DNA of 45,870 nucleotides. It comes from CAJBLF01 sp964542965 (GTDB taxonomy: Bacteria; Patescibacteriota; Gracilibacteria; Absconditabacterales; Absconditicoccaceae). Made by a program: the position numbers and the translations under genes. The stretch lies in the NCBI GenBank assembly GCA_964542965.1, contig CAZIVH010000006.1, positions 1 to 45,870 of the forward strand. The letters run 5' to 3'. Positions 37,160 to 45,870 of this stretch are shown piece by piece. The notes under the pieces are model-generated. The model saw only the letters and a list, made by a program, of their open reading frames with translations, was not told the DNA's origin and made no database searches. Position 1 is the stretch's first letter; the number at the start of each line of letters is the position of its first letter.

Positions 37160-39016
37160 ATGAAATCCATTATCCTCCAATTATTCAAAACTAAGCCCAA
37201 AGATCGTAGTCTCGAGTTCATCAGGAATCTCAAGAGAGATTTTGCTAGAAACAAAAAACTGAAGGATATACCATCAAATATCCAGTTGCTGCAAGCATAT
37301 TATGAATTACTCAAAGAAAAAAAGATCACCAAAGATCCGCAGATAGAGCAATTATTGAAAAAGAGAGCGATCAGGTCGGAATCAGGAATAGTTTCCGTCC
37401 AAGTGCTGACCAAGCCGTTTCCGTGTCCGGGAAAATGTATTTTTTGTCCCAATGATGCGAAGATGCCCAAGAGCTATATCAAATCCGAACCGGGAGCGAT
37501 GAGAGCGTTCCTCAATCATTTCGATCCGATCAAACAGGTGTACAATAGATTACTTTCTCTTACGCTTACCGGCCACGAAACTGATAAGATAGAGATGATC
37601 GTGTTGTGAGGAACTTTCGATGCATACACCAAGGACTACAAGACCAAATTCATTCAACAATTGTACGATGCGTGCAATACCTTCGAGGAATACTTCAAAA
37701 ACATCAAAATCTCTACAGAAAAAAAGTATTCTCATGCTATCGTCGACAAGAGCAAAACGATAAAATATTCGGTTAATCTGTCTGAAGCACTCAAAAAAAA
37801 TGAAAGCGCAAAACATAGAATCATCTGACTGACCATCGAAACAAGACCAGAATACGTAACTGACAAGAACTGCCAATTCCGGCGCGAACTCGGGGTCACG
37901 AGAATCGAGATGTGAGTGCAGTCGTTAGATGAAGAAGTGTTGAAACTCAACAAAAGAGGGCATACGGTCCAGCAAGCGCGTGAAGCGTGCCACAAGATGA
38001 GACAATACGGATTCAAGATTTCTCTGCATATCATGCCGGGACTTTACGGATCAAATTATGAAAAAGACCTACAGACCTTCAAAGATTTGTATACTGATCC
38101 ATTCTTCAAACCCGATGAAATCAAATTTTATCCGACTTCCGTTATCCCACATACCGAGCTTTTCAATCTCTACAAACAAGGGAAATATACGCCGCTCCAA
38201 ACGGATGATATCAAGAAATTGATTCAACAGACCTTCTTGGACGTTATTCCTCCCTATACTAGGATCAAACGTCTCATCCGCGATATCCCTGCTACCGAAA
38301 TCGTTGCAGGAAGTAATGTGACGAATCTTTCGCAACTCATGCACAACGAATTAAAATGGAAAATGGAAAATGGAAAATTGAAAATTAATAGATTGTATAA
38401 AAGATTATATGGAAAATATAGATTGTATTCATCTCTACAAAAAGCGTTCAAAGATGACCAAGGAAAAGCGGTTCTAAAAAATGGAGATATCCAAACATCT
38501 ATCATCGGGAAACAGCCTGATCTGAGTCAATTTAGGAATTTTATGTCATTGGATACAAGGAGTAGAGAAATCAGAAATAGAATTGAAACATTGAAAAATG
38601 GAAAAAAGGAAAAATGAATGGCAAATCTGATAATCAGAAAGTATTTGAGTAGCGGAGGAGTGGAATACTTCATCTCGTTCGAAGATCAATTAGGATATTT
38701 ATATGGATTTACAAGACTGCTCTTGTCTACAGATCCAGTGGAAGTGAAGGGACTTGGAAATGATACGGCCATCATTAGAGAGCTTCATGTCTATGGACAA
38801 GTGGAAGGACTAAAAGATGGAAAGATGAAAAGATTGAAAGATGAAAAAATTCAACATAAAGGCTTTGGAAGACAACTTATGGAAATAGCAGAACAGATTT
38901 CTCAATCGCACAAATACAAAAAGCTTTCCGTTATTTCTGGTATCTGAGTGAGAGCGTATTACAGAAAGCTTGGGTATAAGCTTGAATGAACGTATATGGT
39001 TAAAAAACTGAAATAG
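37160..39016 (+). CDS. elp3: Elp3-family radical SAM/GNAT enzyme (tRNA U34 modification)
   Basis: 618 aa in one frame, with TGA codons at 37607, 37826, 37913, 38615 and 38945 read as Gly. The radical-SAM part has FPCPGKCIFCPNDAKMP (CxxxCxxC), then GVTRIEMGVQSLDEEVL and HIMPGLYGS. The GNAT part has IRELHVYGQ, HKGFGRQLMEIAEQ and ISGIGVRAYYRKLGY. Elp3 makes carboxymethyl-type modifications at wobble U34 of tRNAs. Odd points: the zinc-binding Cys set usual before the GNAT domain (CxCxRCREI-like) appears as MSLDTRSREI here, and AT-rich minisatellite-like insertions encode KWKMENGKLK and LKDGKMKRLKDEK. Stop TAG. Confidence 0.93.
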
Positions 39017-39042
39017 AAAAACTCCGCTACAGCGGAGTTTTT
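39017..39042. terminator. Bidirectional intrinsic terminator
   Basis: AAAAACTCCGCT-ac-AGCGGAGTTTTT between convergent elp3 and the gene ending at 39062. Confidence 0.93.
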
Positions 39043-39061
39043 CAGTGAAAAAAATATTTTC

Positions 39062-39577
39062 TTATGGATGACATTGTTGATAGATAGTATTGATCTTTCC
39101 GTCTGCAATATCAAAGGAGTAGATGATTTTTGCAGTAGTGCCAGAAAGCGATTGTTGTATAGTGGCAATAGTGTTCTTGAGCGATACAGAAACAGCAGGT
39201 ATATTGTTGGTGTCGCAAGTAAATGCTTTGGCATCAGCCGCGATAGTAAAATCTCTGACCTTAGGGTTTTGATTGATGAAGTAATCGTTGCCGCCTGATT
39301 GGAAATTATTGTTGATGGTAAGCATATCCAAAGTGAGAGATGTAAGTCAGCTCTTTTCACTAATCTGTTTGATCTCTGCAGGAGCGGAAGATCGCTTTTC
39401 GTCTGCAGGCTCTTCTTCGGGTGCCGTGATTTCTAAGCTTAATTCTCATTGTGCGGTAGTGCTGTTGTTTGTTGGTATTTCTTCCTCAATCGTAGGTGTT
39501 TTTGCTACTTTGACTATCACATAGATTCAAAGTGCAGCAATGATGATAATACTCAACATAATAAGTTTTTTTTTCAT
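39062..39577 (-). CDS. Membrane-anchored hypothetical protein
   Basis: 171 aa. N-terminal anchor KKKLIMLSIIIIAALGIYVIV with a TGA-Gly, a disordered Glu/Pro/Ala/Thr linker (residues 27-70), then a small domain with Cys at DAKAFTCDTNN and YQQCHP that could pair as a disulfide outside the cell. No family recognised. It lies 27 bases after the gyrB stop. Confidence 0.75.
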
Positions 39578-39604
39578 TATTTTGTTAATAAACAAATAAA
39601 AAGA

Positions 39605-41506
39605 TTAGATATCTAGCTCTTTGACAGTCTTTGCATGAGTTAGGATAAAATGTTTCCTTGATTGTACATCTTCTCCCATCAAGATCCTGAATAATCTATC
39701 TGTCTCTTCAGCATCTTCGACGGTGATTTGATTCAATCTTCTGTTTTCTGGATTCATTGTCGTTTCTCGGAGTTGTTCAGGATTCATTTCTCCGAGACCT
39801 TTATATCTCTGGATCTCTGTTTTATCTTTGTCGAATCCATACATGTCTGGGGTATGCTCTTCGTCATAGATATATTCTTCTTTTTTGCCTTGTGCAAACT
39901 TATAGATAGGAGGGCAAGCTGCATAAACATGACCATGTTCGATGAGTGGCCTCATGAATCTAAAGAAGAACGTCAACAATAACGTTCTGATATGCGCACC
40001 ATCCACGTCGGCATCCGTCATGATGATAATTTTATCATATCTCAAACCTTCAAAGTCGAAATTATCTTTTGTTCATGTACCGATGGCAGTGATCAACGCT
40101 TTTACTTCATTATTTGCCATGATCTTTTGGATGACAGCTTGTTCAGTATTCAGAATCTTACCTCTCAATGGCAAAATAGCTTGAAAATTACTATCTCTTC
40201 CTTGTTTTGCACTACCTCACGCTGAATCTCCCTCGACGATGTACAATTCTGTTCATTCCTTGTTTTTCCTTGCACAGTCTGCTAATTTTCATGGAAGGAC
40301 TCCTCAAGCAAGGATGTTTTTCCTAAGAACTGTTTCTTTTGCAAACTTTGCTGCCAATCTAGCCCTTGCTGCGAGTTCTACTTTTTGGAATATTTTATCG
40401 AATTCTCATTCGTTATTGAGGAAATATTCTTTGAGATAGTCATAAACGAGTTTTTCCACTTCGCCTCTAACATAACTATTTCATAATTTTCCTTTGGTTT
40501 GCCCTTCGAATTGTGGTTCTGGAATTTTAACTGTGACGATAGCATATAATCCATCGGTTACATCAGAATATTGGAATTCTCAGATTTTTTTGTTGATCTT
40601 GTCTTTTTCTTTTCCTATTTCGTTGATGATCGTCAATAGCGCTGATTTGAATCCAAGGATGTGCGTTCATCAATCAATGGTTGGAATATTGTTTACGAAA
40701 GAGAGAATATGGTCGTTCGGGCTATCTACGAATTCGAATGCTATTTCTGCAAGGCAATCTTTTCCTTCGGCTTTGAAATAATGCTGAGAAGAAAGCGGCA
40801 TTTGTGTGCCTACAAGATTTTTTAATCGAGTCTTGATTCCTCATTCATAATAGAATCTTTGTTTGAAGCCGGTCTTTTTGTTGACAAAATTGAAGGTGAT
40901 TCCAGGAGAAAGATAAGCGGATTGTTTCATTCTCGCTATTTCGATACCTTGGGAAAACTCTATAGTCTCAAATATTTTTGCATCTGGCATGAATTTAACC
41001 GTGGTTCCTATTTTGTCGCTTTCACCAAGTTCTTGGAGTTCTCCATCAGGAATACCTCTCTGATATCTCTGAAAATATTTTTTCCCATTTTTGTAGACGG
41101 TTACCTCAAGCCGTTCGCTCAATGCGTTTACGACAGAAGCTCAAACTCCATGCAAACCTCAAGAGATTTTATATGCACCTTTGTCGAATTTACCTCCAGC
41201 ATGCAAGACGGTAAAAACAGTTTCAAGGGCAGATTTTCCTGTTTTTTCGTGTTTATCTACAGGAATACCTCTTCCATTGTCGTGGATAGTCACAGATCCG
41301 TCTTCATTCAAGGCTGTGGTGATTGTCGTACAGAATCCTGCCAACGCTTCATCAACCGCATTATCTACGATTTCTTGCACGAGATGATGGAGTCCTTTTG
41401 CGTCGGTGGATCAGATATACATACCTGGTCTCTGTCTGACTGGTTCCAATCATTCTAAAACTCTAATCTGTGATGCATCATACTCCTTTGAACTTAAATT
41501 TGTCAT
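39605..41506 (-). CDS. gyrB: DNA gyrase subunit B
   Basis: 633 aa type II topoisomerase ATPase subunit. Motifs: RQRPGMYIGSTDAKGLHHLV, EIVDNAVDEA (ATP-binding Glu/Asn), HDNGRGIPVD, GGLHGVGASVVNALS (several Gly are TGA), TOPRIM VEGDSAGGSAKQGRD, MTDADVDGAHIRTLLL and QRYKGLGEMNPEQL. The GyrB C-terminal signature supports gyrase over ParE, though ParE cannot be fully excluded without the A subunit. RBS-like GAGAGG is five bases before ATG 41506. Confidence 0.92.
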
Positions 41507-41587
41507 GCCTCTCTATAGTAATTTAGTAAAATAGCTTAATTGGCTACGGGATCGAGAATATAGCCCGTATCGTCTATCTCATGGAAT

Positions 41588-42862
41588 TTATCCATCTAAA
41601 TAATCATCGTCGTCGTCGAATCTGCTCATGTAATCATCTTTTTCATCTTCAAAATCATCCATATCGTCTTTTGATTTTCTTCCTTTTCTTTTTTTCTTCC
41701 CTTCTCAAGCTTCAAGCTTAGCGATATCGTCTTCTATTCCAAGTATTTTTTGTAATCATGCGTGTTCTTTGAGCTTTTGGATGACTTTCTGTTCGATCTG
41801 TCTTACTCTCTCTCTCGTGACATTAAATTCTTCTCAGACCTGTTCGAGTGTGTATCTCGGACCATCGATTCCATATCTCATCTTCACGATCTTAGCTTCC
41901 CTGTCGTCGAGCATCCCTAGGATCATGTCGAGATTCTTTCTTAGGGTGTTTTTTTCGGCGAATTGATCAGGCCTTAAAGTATTTCCGTCTTCAATCAAAT
42001 CAGCCAAGGTGTCTCTTCCTTCGTCTCCGACCTCTCTATCGAGCGATACATTCCCGAAGATGACTTCTTCCAATTTTTTGATCTTCTTGATGGGAAATCC
42101 AAGTTTTTGTCATATTTCCTTCGAGGTTGGCTCTCTTCCCAGTTTCTGGAAGAGGAGTTGGTATGTCTTGTTGTAAGAATTGATTTCATCGATCAAATGC
42201 ACGGGAATCCTTACGTGTTTCGTCATATCTGCGATAGCTTTGGTTATGCTTTGTTTGATTCGCCGCGTAGCATAGGTAGAGAATTTGAATTCCTTGTCTG
42301 GGTCGAATTTTTCTATCGCTTTGATGAGTCCGATATTCCCTTCTTGGATGAGGTCGGAAAAACTCAATCTGGATCAGAAAAACCTTTTTGCGATACTGAT
42401 GACTAATCTTAGATTGGACTCGATCAATCTCTTTTTTGCTTCTTCATCTCATTTTTTGATTCTTCTTGCGATATCCCTTTCCTCTTCGGAATTGAGGAGG
42501 GGAATCTTTGATATTTCGTTGAAATACAGCTTGATGAAGTCCTTATGCTGTGATTCTGAAGTGTTTTTTTTGGTGTCATAGAGTTCCACTTTCCCTAGTT
42601 TCGTCTCTTTTTTTGCTTCTTCGGCTTCTTTTTCAAGTACTTCTTCGATGGTAATGATCTTGATGCCGAGTTTATCCGCTAATTCATAGAATTTCTCGAT
42701 CATCTTGATGCTGAGATCCATATCATCTACGTCTGCGATAACATCTTCTTCGTTGATGATCCCTGTTTCGAATCAATTATGGAGCAGATCCTGCAGTGGT
42801 TTACTGAGTTCTCCTATATCATCCTGAAAGCTATCCCGTAATTGCTTCTGAAGTTTCTGCAT
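41588..42862 (-). CDS. rpoD: Primary sigma factor RpoD/SigA
   Basis: 424 aa. Region 1.2-2.1 DFIKLYFNEISKIPLLNSEE; region 2 LIESNLRLVISIAKRFFG, LIQEGNIGLIKAIEKFDPDK and FSTYATRRIKQSITKAI; region 3 PVHLIDEINSYNKT; region 4 MRYGIDGPRYTLEQVGEEFN with RERVRQIEQKVIQKL. Six TGA-Gly codons. It ends in an Asp-rich tail (FDDDDDYLDG). The N-terminal region 1.1 is short, typical of SigA rather than E. coli RpoD. Confidence 0.95.
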
Positions 42863-42958
42863 ATGAGGTGAAAGGTAGAAAGTAAAAGGTTGAATTATCC
42901 GTTGCAAAGGTCTAAATACCTAGGTATTACCTGGCTTATAGAAATACATCTATAATAT

Positions 42959-42986
42959 TTGACATTTTTGATAAAAAGTATATAAT
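42959..42986 (+). promoter_or_regulatory. Consensus promoter of an orphan small RNA
   Basis: TTGACA (42959-42964), 16-base spacer, TATAAT (42981-42986), both perfect. Confidence 0.85.
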
Positions 42987-42991
42987 ATAAT

Positions 42992-43063
42992 TGTGTAGTG
43001 AAGCCATACGCTTACGATAGCGTAATGAAAGGCACTGTCTTACCCAAGATGGTGCTTTTTTTT
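42992..43063 (+). ncRNA. Candidate small RNA, about 72 nt
   Basis: Expected transcript from the promoter at 42959-42986. It contains hairpin TACGCT-tacgat-AGCGTA (43007-43024) nested within GCC...GGC, and ends in the terminator hairpin GCACTGTCTT-accc-AAGATGGTGC plus eight T (43032-43063). No open reading frame and no gene directly downstream. It matches no riboswitch or known RNA class I can recall; it might be a leader attenuator, but the next clear gene is 270 bases away. Confidence 0.6.
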
Positions 43064-43335
43064 GTTTGCTTGCATAAGACAAAAAAATAGTCACCGTTGA
43101 TGCAATGACAAGGAGAGAATAACAATTTATGGAACAATATCAACCCAAAAACTCATTGAAAAGAAGCGGGAAATAACTATGCTCTACTTCATAGTATTCG
43201 TCCTAGATTGCTGCAAGCCCGCATAGGCGGACGCCACATATCGTTGCAGATTGTTGTGGTGAAACTGATTTACGGCGACCTGAGGCGATGTACGGCAATA
43301 TGAGGCGGTTTTATATAGTGAATGAGCAATAAGGT
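43064..43335. other. Spacer between the small RNA and ruvA, with a tandem repeat
   Basis: No supported gene. It contains an AAGGAGAG Shine-Dalgarno-like site at 43110-43117 before a 15-codon frame from ATG 43132 (MEQYQPKNSLKRSGK), a small hairpin CTATGctctacttCATAG (43179-43195), and two 20-bp imperfect tandem repeats at 43271-43310 beginning TACGGC and sharing TGAGGCG. Confidence 0.5.
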
Positions 43336-43887
43336 ATGTTTCATTATTTTGTAGGGAAAATACGTCATCAAGGAGGTGAAACGTTGTTGAATAACGACAT
43401 GTTTGGTATTCAAGTCCATTATCTTGGAAAGAAGGATCAGGGAGAGTTTTTTTTGTATCCTTATCTTGATGATAATAAAAAAACAGTTTTCTATTATTGT
43501 TTTGATACGATAGATCAAAAAATGATGTTTGAGAATCTTCTCAAGATCAATGGCGTCTGACCAAAGACAGCATTTCAGATATCCCAATTGCCGAAAGCTA
43601 ATCTCCAGCAAGCACTCAAAAACGTAGACGTAAAATTCTTTCAATCTATTCCATGAATCTGACCGAAATCCGCGAAAAAGATCGTTCTGCAATTGAGAGG
43701 AACCTTTGATGTGGATGATATTCAAAAGATGGATATAGACCAAAAATTATACAAGAATATCGTATCTTCGCTCAAAGGATTCGGGTATGGAGCCGATCAG
43801 GTGAAAGCTACCTTACAGAAATACGAGGGAACAGTCACCAAAGACAATATATCAGAAGTCATTAAATGGATAATTTCGCAAATCTAA
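43336..43887 (+). CDS. ruvA: Holliday junction branch-migration protein RuvA
   Basis: 183 aa. N-terminal OB-fold (MFHYFVGKIRHQGGETLLNN), two helix-hairpin-helix motifs INGVGPKTAFQISQLP and IPGIGPKSAKKIVLQLRG with TGA-encoded glycines, and a C-terminal UBA-like domain (SSLKGFGYGADQVKATLQKY) that contacts RuvB. No ruvB or ruvC adjacent. RBS-like AAGG five bases before the ATG. Confidence 0.92.
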
Positions 43888-43960
43888 AAAAAATAAAAGT
43901 TAAAAATTCGTAATTCGTTATCCGTAATTCGTAATTTTTACTTTTTAGACCAAGCGTCTC

Positions 43961-45763
43961 ATGAATTCAAAGAATCTAAAAAAAACGTATGTCCAGACTT
44001 ACGAGAGATTTTTTCTCGAACATCAGGTTGTCGTTTCGACACCGTTTATCCTCAACCGATCAGGGGATGTACTCAATAATTACAGCGGAGTGAGCATCAA
44101 ACAGAAAATTCCGTTGCGTATGTATATGGGATATAGCAGGACAGCCAAAAAATGAATCGTTATCAATAAAATTTTACATTTGGATATGAGCGAATATCAA
44201 TTCATCGAAAGCAATGCAGTGGAATACGCACCGTATTTTGCTGATATAAATAAGGAATTGGAAAAGAGATATGCGAAGCTTCTGCCCGGAGATGAATGAT
44301 TCCAAATCACCATCCTTTCTGAGTTGCCGAGAGGGGTAGGATTGTGATTCGGATCCATATTGGCGTTGCTGTTGTGAACAATTGTTCAAAAGATCATCGG
44401 TAATGCGTGAATAGATACGGAGATAGAGGAACTCAAAAAAAGAGATATTAACGAAGTTCTGGATGATAGTTACAATGTGTTTCACGCAATCATGGTAGAT
44501 GCGCTAAAATTCGATAGATGTATTTATGGCATGATTTCGACAGGGACGAAGATGGCAACATTTTTTGACGGGTATTATCCGGTGGTATCATTTTCTGAAG
44601 ATTGAGAAAAACGATTGCTGTCAGAAGAGGATATCGTAAAAAGATGCTATGGATTCAGACTCAATCATCTCTTCAAGGGATTAAGAGAAAATCCTTATCT
44701 TCCTATCGATTACGGCATCATCTATTCGGGGAAACCGGTGCTGTTGGAACAGATAGCAGGAAACAAATACAAAGCAAATGCGACCATCAACAAAACGATA
44801 AAATCCGATTTCAGGAAAATGTTCGGTGACTTTTTCAGCAATCTCCATATCAATAGGATACCGGGGTTTTATAAATATCTGGTCGCTCCGGAGACGGATG
44901 AATTCGCCATGACTTATGGAAAGATTATGGGCGCAATAAGCATGAAAATACTGTATTATATGGCAAAAATTCACTCGGAAGCGTATGAAGAAGATCATAT
45001 GATACAATTTTTGGAGACATTGAGAATGTATAGACAAGCGGATTGCGTCACCAGGAGAAGCTCGAAAAATTATCTGAAATTCATCAAGAGTTTGCTCGAT
45101 AATTATACGGGTCCGCAATGATATATAGGAATTTCTCCAAATGATAGTACGATAATGGGCGGATGTATGACGTTTGCGATGCCATTGGAGGGATTTAGAA
45201 AAATGATTGTAGAAGCGGCAGAAAAAACGGCATTGGAATTCGTAGGGTCCAAAATCATTTATATGAATCGAGTTGATGGTGTAGAATATGAGGGATTCAA
45301 GATAGAGCAGGATCTCGATGAAGGAAGATATTCCGAATTCCTTGACTCGAGCAGTTGTATACTGAAAACGTCAGATGGTAGAGTGCAATTGGGGAATTGC
45401 GAGAATATGATAGCAGCGCACAAACAATGAATCCTTCTGGATATGCTCAATAATAAGATGTATGTTCACGGACGTAAATTAACATCTGATGATCTGCATT
45501 CCCAGACGGCAACAGTTGATATTCTCAAGGTACTGATAGAAAATATAGGTAAAGATGTATCCAACAAAGATTTTCCGCTTTCCAGCTATTCCAAGAACAA
45601 GAATGATATGCAGGGAAAAATCATTATACCATTATTGGAACTTGTTCAGAAAGAGACAAATAAAAAACTGCCATTGGTTTGTAAGGGAAGTATCTATGAT
45701 TTTTATCTGAAATTGAATCCTTCAGATATAGATATAGCGGTCATAGACAAAATACAGAAATAA
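43961..45763 (+). CDS. Large unknown protein with GHMP-kinase-like motif
   Basis: 600 aa, continuous with nine TGA codons as Gly. The N-terminal 200 residues include TPFILNRSGDVLNNYSGVSI and LLPGDEGFQITILSELPRGV followed by GLGFGSILALLLG, which is similar in form to the glycine-rich ATP loop of GHMP kinases (PxGxGLGSSAA). The rest (residues 200-600) has GGCMTFAMPLEGFRKMIVEA and a final helical domain, without motifs I can name. It could be a sugar or small-molecule kinase, but the GHMP link is a single-motif inference. It follows ruvA by 73 bases of AT-rich ATTCGTAATT repeats. Confidence 0.6.
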
Positions 45764-45802
45764 TCAGAGATCATGTAGGTAAATATCAAAAAATATGCTT
45801 AG

Positions 45803-45848
45803 AAACTGGCAAAAGTTTTTTCCTATCTTTGTCAGTTTTTTTCTTTTT
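45803..45848 (+). terminator. Intrinsic terminator
   Basis: AAACTGGCAAAAG...CTTTGTCAGTTT followed by a T-rich run, 40 bases after the stop at 45763. Confidence 0.8.
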
Positions 45849-45870
45849 TAGGAAAAATAGAAACGAGGCA

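Noticed and set aside
38618..38947. Separate acetyltransferase gene downstream of a radical-SAM gene
   Set aside because: The TGA at 38615 joins it to the upstream frame, giving the standard Elp3 radical-SAM plus GNAT arrangement.
42992..43063. Fluoride, preQ1, guanidine or other known riboswitch
   Set aside because: None of the conserved sequence elements I know for these classes is present, and no gene follows directly.
1..45870. tRNA or rRNA genes
   Set aside because: I looked for T-loop and 3'-end patterns and conserved rRNA blocks and found none convincing; a covariance search would be decisive.

Overview
The window comes from a bacterium that reads TGA as glycine (translation table 25), as in Gracilibacteria (BD1-5) and Absconditabacteria (SR1) of the Patescibacteria/CPR. 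The evidence is internal. Conserved enzymes (UvrB, MurF, CysRS, MetRS, GyrB, Elp3, RuvA, RpoD) are cut by TGA under the standard code, and each becomes full and collinear when TGA is read as Gly, often at invariant glycines such as the first Gly of the UvrB P-loop. No gene I could close ends in TGA: all use TAA or, in seven cases, TAG. I cannot separate the two phyla from this window. All coordinates below use table 25. Three 100-base N runs (3611-3710, 30827-30926, 36096-36195) are scaffold gaps.

Layout. 1-1348: rimO (cut by the window edge) and an unknown gene, minus strand. 1376-2980: a gene with its own promoter for a solenoid-like protein of 28-residue repeats, then a terminator. 2999-4252: uvrB lacking its C-terminal helicase half. 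4511-5512: a small orphan ORF and a TGA-free lipoprotein. 5637-9342: rplI, DUF4230 and DUF192 proteins, rnpA and an AI-2E/PerM-type membrane protein. 9547-12105: murF, a short SDR and a SET-domain protein.

12146-20523 is the most interesting region. It is one compact minus-strand operon with a visible promoter. It encodes an alpha-L-glutamate-ligase-like ATP-grasp enzyme fused to a HExxxH...EEGL metallopeptidase (DUF1704/MATCAP type), a RimK-like ATP-grasp ligase, a third ATP-grasp enzyme, a GNAT acetyltransferase, a second HExxxH...EEG metallopeptidase, and a secreted/7-TM protein resembling 'inactive transglutaminase plus 7TM' proteins. Together this looks like a system that adds and removes amino acids on a peptide, protein tail or envelope polymer.

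20733-27955: a second TGA-free lipoprotein, cysS, a five-gene operon (PHP phosphoesterase, ferric-reductase-like membrane protein, MFS transporter, Cys-rich thioredoxin-like protein, ArsP-type permease) and an acidic unknown protein. 28003-30826: metG, a SAM methyltransferase and a coiled-coil membrane protein. 30927-33098: a structured RNA candidate and three exported or small unknown proteins. 33217-36746: HU, an ECF-type sigma factor, 2Fe-2S ferredoxin, S41 C-terminal processing peptidase, a gene fragment and superoxide dismutase. 36887-42862: a small protein, elp3, a membrane-anchored protein, gyrB and the primary sigma factor. 42959-45763: an orphan small RNA unit, ruvA and a 600-residue protein with a GHMP-kinase-like glycine loop.

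Clear promoters are TTGACA-like and TATAAT-like boxes 16 bases apart. Many gene ends carry hairpin plus T-run terminators, several usable in both directions. Intergenic spacers hold small inverted-repeat elements, and some of the same sequence types also sit in frame inside rimO and elp3.
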